Made by a program: the position numbers and the translations under genes
The notes under the pieces: generated by a model
The model's database searches: none
What the model was told of the DNA's origin: nothing
The model's input: the letters and a program-made list of their open reading frames with translations, nothing else
Part shown: piece after piece, positions 1 to 7,172 of the stretch
How the letters are laid out: each line of letters opens with the position of its first letter
Numbering within the stretch: position 1 is the stretch's first letter
Assembly: GCA_015143735.1 (NCBI GenBank)
Contig: VKHC01000597.1
Coordinates: forward strand, 1-10,726
Direction of reading: 5' to 3'
DNA: 10,726 nt
Source of the DNA: Synura sp. LO234KE
Taxonomy: Eukaryota; Sar; Synurophyceae; Synurales; Mallomonadaceae

Positions 1-1
1 G

Positions 2-142
2 GGTTTCGTTACGATATATCTACGTACAGAGGATATTTCCCGGTTTCTACTAATCTGCTTGCTCGCTTTTGATCACATTTTACTCCGCCCGCCTTTCAAC
101 GGACTAGAGGCAGAAAGAACAATATTTCTAAAGGATAATTAA
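2..142 (+). CDS. Possible C-terminal tail of a gene entering from the left (partial)
   Basis: Frame 2 is open from the window edge for 46 codons and stops with TAA at 140-142. It reads as a mixed hydrophobic and charged peptide with a fair protein-like composition (for example FLLICLLAFDHILL near its middle). Frame 1 is also open from the edge, to a TGA at 70-72. Neither run is long enough to exclude chance, and there is no domain signal. If real, this gene would converge on the leftward gene that ends at 477. Confidence 0.2.
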   Translation, partial: GFVTIYLRTEDISRFLLICLLAFDHILLRPPFNGLEAERTIFLKDN

Positions 143-476
143 CCGACAACCCGGGTATAAATGTTTTTAGAATAATTCCGGAAAAATATATACTAATTTT
201 CTACGGTGGGACTTGATCCATCAATATTTAACAAAATCGTATTACTGATTGAAGTATTCACCATATTAATACCTATTTACCTGAGGTTATTCTACCTTGT
301 GATAGTTGAGACGCATATATTGTTTGATTTGCTTTCTTAAGTTAATTGCTTAGTTCAAATTCTTTCTTGGAAAAATATTGAAGCTTCCAACGCACTTGTC
401 AGATGATTTAAACATGTAGATGCTTCAATCTGTATTCAAGATAATACTGAAATCAAGGCGATATTCATAATTTGTT
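143..476. other. AT-rich stretch without a recognisable gene
   Basis: No open frame of note, no tRNA-like fold and no repeat was seen here. By position it should hold the 3' untranslated region and the end of the leftward gene that stops at 477. No AATAAA or ATTAAA was found on the minus strand (TTTATT or TTTAAT on the plus strand), so a polyadenylation site is not called. Confidence 0.5.
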
Positions 477-2432
477 TCAGTAGCCCTCTTCATCATCCTC
501 ATAATCTTCCTCCAACGCATCCAAGGATAAAATTCGGTCTTCGACATCATTTCCATTTTCGCAGAATCGAGAAAATTTCCCGCTTCTATCCCGAGCCCTG
601 CCGCGTCCTTTTTTACCAAGCAGTCCCCATTCCCTAAACATCTTCATTCGTTCCTCCCTGAAATAGGCTCGATCATTTTCATCCATATTACGCCTGCTTG
701 CCTTCACAAGTACCCTCACTAAGTTGGCAGCTTTGAAGGCGCCACCATTGGAAAAGTTCCTGCGGCCTGCAGATATTTCAAACAGGCATCCCAAAACAAA
801 TGACTCGTTTGAGATAGTTGTCAATGTTGTAAATTCGGCCCCTAATATTGTGGAATAAAATTTATGATTAAATTTTATATGAGGATATAGATAGTTTAAC
901 ATAATTGCCTGGATATATTTCAAGATACTCGTGCTCATACTTCCACATTCGAAGCTTTAGTAGAATCGCTTCTAGAATAGTCTGATACTTGCAGTTGTCG
1001 GGATTGGTTGACGATTCTTCTGCTCTCTGCTGCTTATCTCTTAGACTAACGATGAATGGTTTGGGGCCTCTCCTTTCTGGATTTTCTGCGTCTAGTAGAG
1101 TTCTTCGGATCTGAGCAATGCCCTCTAGAAATTTTTCTTGCATTTCTCTCGATAGAAAATCCAGTAGACTCAGGCTTTTCAGCTTTTTCGTCATATTTCC
1201 TAAATTGTTAGAGGGAAGCTTACTCAAGTACTTCCTGATTGATTGGCCTCCTACTTTCTTCTTGGAAGCTCCAGGACCACCCACCGCTCCAAAATAGCCG
1301 TGTATTTCCTCCCTAGGACGAAGCATGATCTCAAAAAGCTTTGGAGACAACAATGTATCATATTCCTGATTAGCACCACGGGTCGTCGACGATTGAGGTG
1401 CTTGTGGCGCACCCATCGCATCAGGCGCCTCAACAGCGTTCTTCTTTACGGAGCATATATTGAGTTTCTAACAAGAACAAAATTTGTTAGAAGGAGTGAC
1501 TGCTAGAATAAGACTAAAATAACGCACCACCACCAGCACAGTGCACCAAAAAATAGTGCAGGCCGTGGTTCTCGAATTACACTTACCTCAGGAACCATGT
1601 TCACAGATTCCATGTCAACAGCTTGAAAGCTGTAACATACTTTTGAGAGTGCTTCTAATTCATCCGATACCGAATGCAACTTTCCATTTATTTTCACGTA
1701 CCATGGTTTGATTGTTCCACGTATATTAAGCCCAGCAAAATGTGGTTTACGGTCGATCGCATCTAAAATATCTCTATTAACGCCGAGATCAGAATACATC
1801 AACTTATCTGCTTCAACATTCAGCTGGAAATATGAACTTCTATCTTCCATAGTATTCTCAAAAAACTCCATGGTTGATCCTCGCACTCTCCTCGAGGTAT
1901 TGGCGAAGAGCTCATCATGATCTTCGAACCTTCCCCTATTACTAGAGGAGTTTCCGGTCAGTACAGCCGAACTGCTGCTCTTGGACGTAAGTGTGGATAC
2001 GTGGCTACTGTTGCCGCTGGTGCAAGAGTGGCTGTTGCAAGACGGGGCATCATTTAGAAACAATTGGCCTCCATTCTTACGCATTCTTTCAATAAGAATA
2101 TACTCTTCCTGAGTCAATACTTTGGTGATTTTGCGCCGATTGTTGTTTGAGTTTGGATTCGCATTTTCATTCCCGCTGTTCCGCTCATCCCCATCACTGC
2201 TGGCGTTCGTTGATTCTTCGCCATCACATACTAATGAATCACTGTGGGTATCGGAGGAGCGAGATTCGTCATCATTGTCCTCCTCCTCATCCTTTTCATG
2301 CCATTGTTGTTTTGAATGCTGGCGATCACGTGCGTTTGTCAATTTTCCTTTATCAAATGCATTGCTGTTTTTACTTTTACTCTTGTTAACCTTTGATCTT
2401 CCGTAGTTCTGGCGCTGTGATTGTCGTACCAT
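477..2432 (-). CDS. Intact leftward gene: three-exon Ser/Asn/acid-rich protein, 589 aa, unknown function
   Basis: I do not recognise the family. Exons read 2432-1587, 1467-909 and 841-477 (846, 559 and 365 nt), which join in frame to 589 codons plus TGA at 479-477. The start lies in a good context (ACCATGG). Residues 1-110 are basic then Ser/Asp/Glu/Asn-rich and probably disordered. The first more ordered stretch is about 223-282, including KPWYVKINGKLHSV. Exon 2 begins KLNICSVKKNAVEAPD and is rich in Lys/Leu helices. The C-terminus has a basic KKGRGRARDR patch followed by an acidic tail. No signal peptide or membrane span is visible. The charged, low-complexity make-up suggests a nuclear or RNA/DNA-associated protein, which is inference only. 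It is divergent from the methyltransferase-like gene, with start codons 180 bp apart. The copy 1 promoter drives this full-length version because exons 2 and 3 continue into the unique left flank. Confidence 0.8.
842..908 (-). other. Intron 2 of the leftward gene (67 nt, GC-AG type)
   Basis: The donor is CCAG|GCAATT at 909/908 and the acceptor ATTAG|GGG at 842/841. The upstream exon ends in phase 1 and the acceptor needs one carried base. The nearby GT candidates (GTTAAA in phase 0, the GTAT sites in phase 2) lead into stops. Using GC gives ...LEIYPGAEFTTLTT... in frame across to the last exon. GC-AG introns are a known minority class. Confidence 0.65.
1468..1586 (-). other. Intron 1 of the leftward gene (119 nt, GT-AG)
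   Basis: The donor is GAG|GTAAGT at 1587/1586. The acceptor is a U-rich tract ending TTCTTGTTAG|AAA at 1468/1467, with a TTCTAAC branch-like motif about 20 nt upstream of the acceptor. The intron is phase 0. Removing it joins ...VNMVPE to KLNICSVKK..., and without it the frame reads into a stop after a Trp/Cys-rich tail. An identical copy lies at 6028-6146. Confidence 0.88.
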
Positions 2433-2468
2433 GGTTTACTGAATATTTTAAAATTCAAATCCTATTTT

Positions 2469-2492
2469 TCAAGTGCTTTTCACGTCTTGCAT
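2469..2492 (-). other. Upstream ORF of 7 codons before the leftward gene (copy 1)
   Basis: The minus-strand ATG at 2492-2490 lies in the left outer arm of the palindrome. It encodes MQDVKST and stops with TGA at 2471-2469, 36 bases before the main ATG. Its first four codons mirror those of the upstream ORF on the plus strand, because both lie in the 14-bp outer arms. The second copy is at 7029-7052. Confidence 0.35.
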
Positions 2493-2565
2493 TAAACATT
2501 TCCTACGCGGTCTAAGCAACCTCCGAGGTTGCTTAGACCGCGTAGTTATTGTAATGCAAGACGTG
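2481..2565. repeat. Long palindrome (hairpin) in the divergent promoter, copy 1
   Basis: The inner arms are 2503-2523 (starting CTACGCGG, ending AACCTC) and 2525-2545. They are perfect 21-bp complements around a single C at 2524. The outer arms CACGTCTTGCATTA (2481-2494) and TAATGCAAGACGTG (2552-2565) are perfect 14-bp complements. Between them sits an asymmetric gap of 8 nt on the left and 6 nt on the right that does not pair. All 35 arm bases match. If transcribed, the segment would fold into a very stable hairpin. It lies at or near the 5' ends of both genes, so a terminator role is unlikely. It could be an operator for a dimeric regulator, a hairpin in the leader RNA, or an insulator. Confidence 0.9.
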
Positions 2566-2610
2566 ATATACATATCGATAAATTTAAGGTTGAAACTAAT
2601 TCAGAAGTAG
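2554..2610 (+). other. Upstream ORF of 18 codons before the rightward gene (copy 1)
   Basis: The ATG at 2554-2556 lies in the right outer arm of the palindrome and begins MQDVIYIS. The frame stops with TAG at 2608-2610, two bases before the main ATG at 2613. If the leader is transcribed from upstream of 2554, ribosomes would meet this frame first, which could restrain translation or favour reinitiation. The transcription start is unknown. The same frame is at 7114-7170. Confidence 0.4.
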
Positions 2611-3015
2611 AGATGATTGAAAACGTTGAGAGTATTGAAGATTCTAACTCACTTAATAGTCAAATTGAAAATTATGTACAAGCTGTAACTATGGAAACTA
2701 AACCTTTCAAAGAAATCTTTCAAATGTTCGCCAATTTGAGCAAGTTATGCCGACAGCGGGCAGAATTGATAAGTAAAATCAAAATTGAGATCGCAAATCA
2801 TTTTTTTGTCTCTGGTTGCAATATCAATGCCAAGAATGATTTTGAAAGAAAAATAGAACCATTTTCCGAATGTTTTATTCAAGTTATCGCGTTGGAGGAA
2901 AAAGTTGAGTCGTGGGAATTGGGAAAGTTATTCCGCAACCATTATGAGATTTATGATCACTACGAAAATTTGAAAGCTAAAACTAATCTTAAAAGAATCA
3001 GAGCTTCGAAGACGG

Positions 3016-3080
3016 GTAATGTTGCACGAGATAAATATGTACTATTTCTTCAATTACTTATTATGTTTATGCGGTGAAAG
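3016..3080 (+). other. Intron 1 of the rightward gene (65 nt, least certain)
   Basis: The first frame stops at 3075-3077, while coding clearly continues in another frame (DTDELIESKNIYQKL from about 3081). Donor ACGG|GTAATG and acceptor GTGAAAG|AT restore frame (phase 1) and give ...ASKT-DTDELIES.... The acceptor lacks a close pyrimidine tract. An alternative intron, 3039-3091 (TAT|GTACTA, ACGAG|TTG), also restores frame. A sequence error is a third option. The second copy is at 7576-7640. Confidence 0.55.
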
Positions 3081-3173
3081 ATACCGACGAGTTGATTGAA
3101 AGCAAAAACATTTACCAAAAGCTATGTATTAAGAAAGCCAAGTTTGCCAACTCTATCAAAGCTCTAATTTCGG

Positions 3174-3239
3174 GTATTTTGTGCGTTATTTATCAAATAT
3201 ATTAATATACTAATAATAATACTTAAGAAAAATATGCAG
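3174..3239 (+). other. Intron 2 of the rightward gene (66 nt)
   Basis: The donor is CGG|GTATTT and the acceptor AATATGCAG|AA, with a TACTAAT branch motif about 30 nt before the acceptor. One base on the left and two on the right form a Glu codon, giving ...KALIS-E-LERIHHNP.... Without splicing, a stop codon and an AT-only stretch interrupt the frame. The second copy is at 7734-7799. Confidence 0.85.
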
Positions 3240-4436
3240 AATTGGAACGTATTCACCATAATCCTGCTGTACAGTCAGCTATTGAGTATGAAGAGAATAG
3301 TGGCATGGTGGCTGTTTCCTCGAGCAGCATGATCGCCGCTCCTGTAGCCTTTGAAAATATTGTTGAAGTGCATCAAGAACAAGAGGAACATGTCGCTGAT
3401 GGAATTACAGACGTAGTGGGGCATAAACAATCCTTAAATGACGATGAGGATGAATATAATTGGATTGCAAAAACTTTTTACCGTAAATCCTCTTGCTTTT
3501 CAGACGACTCTGGTGGTGAGCTTGGTGAAGATGTGGAAGAAATATCTGTTGTATACGAAAATGATGATCAGCGTGAAGATTCTGATGGTGGGAGTGAGGG
3601 GGGTGCCGTCGATATATCATCGAGGCCTCTAAATAGATTACTTGATGAGCCGGTTGTGGCTCTTGTATGTGAGGATGGGGCCAAATCCAAAGAAGACAGC
3701 TACAGTGGAGACACAACAGTAGGTGCATCTAGTGGACGTGGTGAGGATATTAGCATTAGAGGAACCGAAGATGCTCATAATTCCCCCAATTTTCAAGCTC
3801 CTTCCGACAGCAATCATAATCCTAAGCGATCTCTTGACGGTGATACGCCCAATACCCAAGTTTCTGACAGCACCGTGAGTCCAATTAAACGCAGGCGTAT
3901 TCAAACAGTAAATGCTAAGAACTCTATTGAAGTCATTAGCAAACCATTATTTGGAAGGTCGCAGTTCACATCAAACGCTATATTGGAGTGCCAATTGAAA
4001 TCTGAAGTCCGTGAAATCAAGGAAGGTATATCAATTTTGAAAAGCGAGTTTCATTTACTATCACCTGATGAATTGATACTGACCGATGATAATCGCGACG
4101 AAATATATTCGATCATTCATCAATTGTATAACCGTTCAAGTAAAATATTGGAAGATTTTTACGGGGTCTTGGCAAGCTCTAGTCGAGCTACACGTCTTAT
4201 AAACGAAGTAAAAGAGTTGAGTGATTCCCTTGATAATATGTTCAGCAACATAAGAAACACTTTGGGATACATTAGTTTTGATGCTAAGATTTCTGTAGCG
4301 TCTCCCGTTGCAGGGCAGCGTGGTGATCGTACCAACTTATTGATGAAGGATATATTAACCACGATAACGCGACTATGGTTGGAAATGGATAAGGTCTACT
4401 GGAAGGACCTAGTAGCAGTTAATAAACAGAATATAG

Positions 4437-4486
4437 GTAGAATTATATATATATGATTACATCATTTTTATAGCGTACTTTCTCAG
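4437..4486 (+). other. Intron 3 of the rightward gene (50 nt)
   Basis: The donor is ATAG|GTAGAA and the acceptor TTTCTCAG|GC. Splicing avoids the TGA at 4454-4456 and joins ...VNKQNI-G-SMMHYVSKL... in frame (phase 1). The earlier AG at 4472-4473 would shift the frame. This join places the helix-rich exon 3 directly ahead of the methyltransferase-like domain. The second copy is at 8997-9046. Confidence 0.85.
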
Positions 4487-5013
4487 GCTCTATGATGCAC
4501 TACGTTTCGAAGTTAACGGCTACCAAAATCATACATCTTATACGGACACACTTTGTGTACTTCCAAGACTTCACGAATTATGCAGATCTCGGCGTTGGAA
4601 TTCCATATTTAGCTGGTGCTATTAAGTCTTACTTTCCTCATGTAAACGTTATGGGTGTGGATTTACCTGATCCTGTTGAACAGATATCTAATAAAATTAA
4701 GGCGATGGGAAATAGGTGCTGCGAAGCTCTGCAAACTATGGTCTTTAGCTCGTTCGATGTAATCACTGATATACACAATAAAGATTATCATCGAGAATTG
4801 AAATATCTTAGAAACTGTCAGGTTATTACTAATTTCATAGGGATTCTTGAGGCTAATGAAAGCGTCATTAAGTACGTGCTACCCAACTCGTTGGCTAGAA
4901 TTGTTATGTTTAGAGTTACAAATATAGAAATTCCAAGGCTACATCATAACTGGCTCATGCAATTGAAGTTCGCTCTGCACCCAAACCGTATTAAAGGAAA
5001 TCTAGCGGAGCAG

Positions 5014-5077
5014 GTATGCCAAATAGATTATTATCACACGCGTATGAAAGCATTTAACAGCCTTTAAATTTTTATAG
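5014..5077 (+). other. Intron 4 of the rightward gene (64 nt)
   Basis: The donor is CAG|GTATGC and the acceptor TTTTTATAG|AGT, with TTTAAC as a possible branch site. The intron is phase 0. Splicing skips the TAA at 5065-5067 and joins ...GNLAEQ to SDRRFGSFDIVTYVF.... It divides the methyltransferase-like domain before what looks like its last strands. The second copy is at 9574-9637. Confidence 0.88.
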
Positions 5078-5577
5078 AGTGATCGAAGGTTCGGAAGCTT
5101 TGATATTGTAACATACGTATTCACTCCCACACGTGGTCCAAATGAGCGAGTACCTAACATCACATTCGGCAAAAGAACAGCCGTGAATTTATCCGCTGAT
5201 CCGATAAGTAATTTCGTGGTACCTGATTGTGAGATGAAGAAACAATTGCCGGATACATCTAAGAAGCGCAGAGCTACTAGTAAAAAGTTTAATCAAGCGC
5301 CCACACAATCTCAAACTATTCCAGACAATGTTATTGACGTGACTCAATTGGAAAATCAACCTTTGGAATCATCTATGGTTAAGCAGGTGACGAATTCTTT
5401 GCTGAAAATTTGCAAGCGAGAAGCTCAAAAACCAGGGGGATATCTGATGATTAATTTAACGGATTCAACTGTTAAGGTTATTCAGAATTACTCTTGCATA
5501 ACTCTAGATGATGTGGTTGCTAACTCATCTGAAATTGAAGTCGTTAACGAACTTAGAAGTGATAGTCCTGAGAACGT

Positions 5578-5929
5578 TCATGGAAATTCTGAAATAGAAG
5601 AATATGAATGGGTTGATAACGCAACTGTTGTCAAGAAATCTCTGGAGGGGACTGGAGCTATAGATACAATAGAGACTCCTGACAATTCAGTAGTGTTAGG
5701 GGATAATTCTGTGGGACGAGAACTTGTCACTGGCGACTCTTCTACATATAATGTAAACCAAGCTGTTGGGGAAAATTTCAATGATGACTCAGTAATTAAT
5801 TTGGTTACAGGGGTGAATGCACTACATGGAAAACCGATGCATGACTGCGCTGTTTTGATGGTCGATAATGAAAGGGATAAAAGCATGATCTCAAAAAGCT
5901 TTGGAGACAACAATGTATCATATTCCTGA
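5578..5929. other. Tail-to-tail coding overlap of the two broken genes
   Basis: The truncated rightward frame ends at 5929 and the truncated leftward frame ends at 5578, so their last exons overlap for 352 bp on opposite strands. Neither has its native terminator or poly(A) region, so the transcripts would probably extend further into each other. The overlap is created by the duplication and is absent from the single-copy layout. Confidence 0.6.
5881..5885. other. Duplication breakpoint with AAGCA microhomology
   Basis: AAGCA is preceded by GGGATAA here and at 10441, and followed by TGATCTC here and at 1321. The internal junction thus combines the left context of the right edge with the right context of the left edge. 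That is the expected product of joining at a 5-bp microhomology. No terminal inverted repeats, target-site duplications or recombinase gene adjoin the breakpoint, so a transposon boundary is not supported. Confidence 0.85.
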
Positions 5930-6992
5930 TTAGCACCACGGGTCGTCGACGATTGAGGTGCTTGTGGCGCACCCATCGCATCAGGCGCCTCAACAGCGTT
6001 CTTCTTTACGGAGCATATATTGAGTTTCTAACAAGAACAAAATTTGTTAGAAGGAGTGACTGCTAGAATAAGACTAAAATAACGCACCACCACCAGCACA
6101 GTGCACCAAAAAATAGTGCAGGCCGTGGTTCTCGAATTACACTTACCTCAGGAACCATGTTCACAGATTCCATGTCAACAGCTTGAAAGCTGTAACATAC
6201 TTTTGAGAGTGCTTCTAATTCATCCGATACCGAATGCAACTTTCCATTTATTTTCACGTACCATGGTTTGATTGTTCCACGTATATTAAGCCCAGCAAAA
6301 TGTGGTTTACGGTCGATCGCATCTAAAATATCTCTATTAACGCCGAGATCAGAATACATCAACTTATCTGCTTCAACATTCAGCTGGAAATATGAACTTC
6401 TATCTTCCATAGTATTCTCAAAAAACTCCATGGTTGATCCTCGCACTCTCCTCGAGGTATTGGCGAAGAGCTCATCATGATCTTCGAACCTTCCCCTATT
6501 ACTAGAGGAGTTTCCGGTCAGTACAGCCGAACTGCTGCTCTTGGACGTAAGTGTGGATACGTGGCTACTGTTGCCGCTGGTGCAAGAGTGGCTGTTGCAA
6601 GACGGGGCATCATTTAGAAACAATTGGCCTCCATTCTTACGCATTCTTTCAATAAGAATATACTCTTCCTGAGTCAATACTTTGGTGATTTTGCGCCGAT
6701 TGTTGTTTGAGTTTGGATTCGCATTTTCATTCCCGCTGTTCCGCTCATCCCCATCACTGCTGGCGTTCGTTGATTCTTCGCCATCACATACTAATGAATC
6801 ACTGTGGGTATCGGAGGAGCGAGATTCGTCATCATTGTCCTCCTCCTCATCCTTTTCATGCCATTGTTGTTTTGAATGCTGGCGATCACGTGCGTTTGTC
6901 AATTTTCCTTTATCAAATGCATTGCTGTTTTTACTTTTACTCTTGTTAACCTTTGATCTTCCGTAGTTCTGGCGCTGTGATTGTCGTACCAT

Positions 6993-7172
6993 GGTTTACT
7001 GAATATTTTAAAATTCAAATCCTATTTTTCAAGTGCTTTTCACGTCTTGCATTAAACATTTCCTACGCGGTCTAAGCAACCTCCGAGGTTGCTTAGACCG
7101 CGTAGTTATTGTAATGCAAGACGTGATATACATATCGATAAATTTAAGGTTGAAACTAATTCAGAAGTAGAG
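6993..7172. promoter_or_regulatory. Divergent intergenic region between the two start codons (copy 2)
   Basis: Identical to the 2433-2612 region. Here the rightward promoter drives the rightward gene that continues past the unit, while the leftward promoter drives only the truncated chimera. In copy 1 the roles are reversed. Mirror-image upstream ORFs lie at 7114-7170 (plus) and 7029-7052 (minus). Confidence 0.6.
7041..7125. repeat. Long palindrome (hairpin) in the divergent promoter, copy 2
   Basis: Same structure as at 2481-2565. The inner 21-bp arms are 7063-7083 and 7085-7105 around the C at 7084. The outer 14-bp arms are 7041-7054 and 7112-7125. The unpaired asymmetric gap is unchanged, so the copies have not begun to diverge here although palindromes are often unstable. 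Confidence 0.9.

Larger units (their letters stand above)
2433..2612. promoter_or_regulatory. Divergent intergenic region between the two start codons (copy 1)
   Basis: This 180-bp interval separates the minus-strand ATG (2432-2430) from the plus-strand ATG (2613-2615). It must hold both 5' untranslated regions and a shared or back-to-back promoter. It consists of AT-rich flanks around a long palindrome (2481-2565). No TATA box can be fixed to either gene with confidence. GACGTG elements lie in mirror image in the outer arms. An identical copy is at 6993-7172. Confidence 0.6.
1321..5880. repeat. Tandem duplication unit, copy 1 (4560 bp)
   Basis: This segment recurs head to tail at 5881-10440. 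All lines compared match, including introns, intergenic DNA and the palindrome. The left edge is sharp: position 1320 is G but its counterpart 5880 is A, while 1321 and 5881 onward agree. The unit starts inside exon 2 of the leftward gene and ends inside exon 5 of the rightward gene, so it holds both promoters and both 5' portions. Lack of divergence means a very recent event or an assembly artefact, and the sequence cannot tell these apart. Confidence 0.97.
2613..5929 (+). pseudogene. Truncated copy of the rightward DOT1-like gene, cut by the duplication junction (1023 aa predicted)
   Basis: Exons 2613-3015, 3081-3173, 3240-4436, 4487-5013 and 5078-5929 (403, 93, 1197, 527 and 852 nt) join in frame. 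Native sequence runs through residue 1009 (the Ser codon at 5882-5884). After the junction 14 foreign residues (MISKSFGDNNVSYS), read antisense through exon 2 of the leftward gene, precede TGA at 5927-5929. The protein keeps its N-terminal half, the nuclear-localisation-like PIKRRR (380-385), the methyltransferase-like domain (about 560-770) and the KKRR cluster (802-805). It loses the C-terminal part seen in copy 2. The start is the first in-frame ATG after a stop at 2493-2495. The copy may be expressed, since its promoter region is intact, but it lacks its native 3' end. Its last exon overlaps the broken leftward gene on the other strand. Confidence 0.75.
5578..6992 (-). pseudogene. Truncated copy of the leftward gene fused to antisense of the DOT1-like gene (431 aa predicted)
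   Basis: Exon 1 (6992-6147) and the intron (6146-6028) are identical to copy 1. Exon 2 starts at 6027 but leaves native sequence at the junction after about 331 residues (...SPKLFEIML). It then reads about 100 residues antisense through exon 5 of the rightward gene (LSLSLSTIKTAQSC...) to a TGA at 5580-5578. The C-terminal 258 residues of the 589-aa protein, including exon 3, are lost. The foreign tail is Ser/Thr/Pro-rich and has no reason to fold. The promoter region is intact, so a chimeric transcript is possible. Confidence 0.72.

Noticed and set aside
2122-2406. Plus-strand open frame with a Ser/Phe-rich product, repeated at 6682-6966, and its shifted partner at 2147-2389
   Set aside because: They are antisense shadows of the low-complexity exon 1 of the leftward gene. 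The Ser/Leu/His composition is what such shadows give.
2503-2545. Rho-independent terminator
   Set aside because: The locus is eukaryotic and spliced, the hairpin lies upstream of two divergent starts, and there is no T-run directly after either arm.
2529-2612. Rightward protein starting at TTG 2529 inside the palindrome
   Set aside because: TTG is not a normal start in a eukaryotic message. The first in-frame ATG is at 2613. The same reasoning removes separate starts at 3242 (TTG) and 5183 (GTG), which are internal to spliced exons.
3405-3728. Minus-strand His-rich open frame, repeated at 7965-8288, and other minus frames at 3638-3904 and 4159-4362
   Set aside because: They are antisense to exon 3 of the rightward gene, have shadow-like composition, and have no splice or promoter support.
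4487-5140. Methyltransferase domain of an RNA-virus polymerase or an FtsJ-type RNA methyltransferase
   Set aside because: No K-D-K-E tetrad spacing is visible, and the V-I-x-x-N-F segment and its order fit DOT1 better. The gene is spliced and carries nuclear signals.
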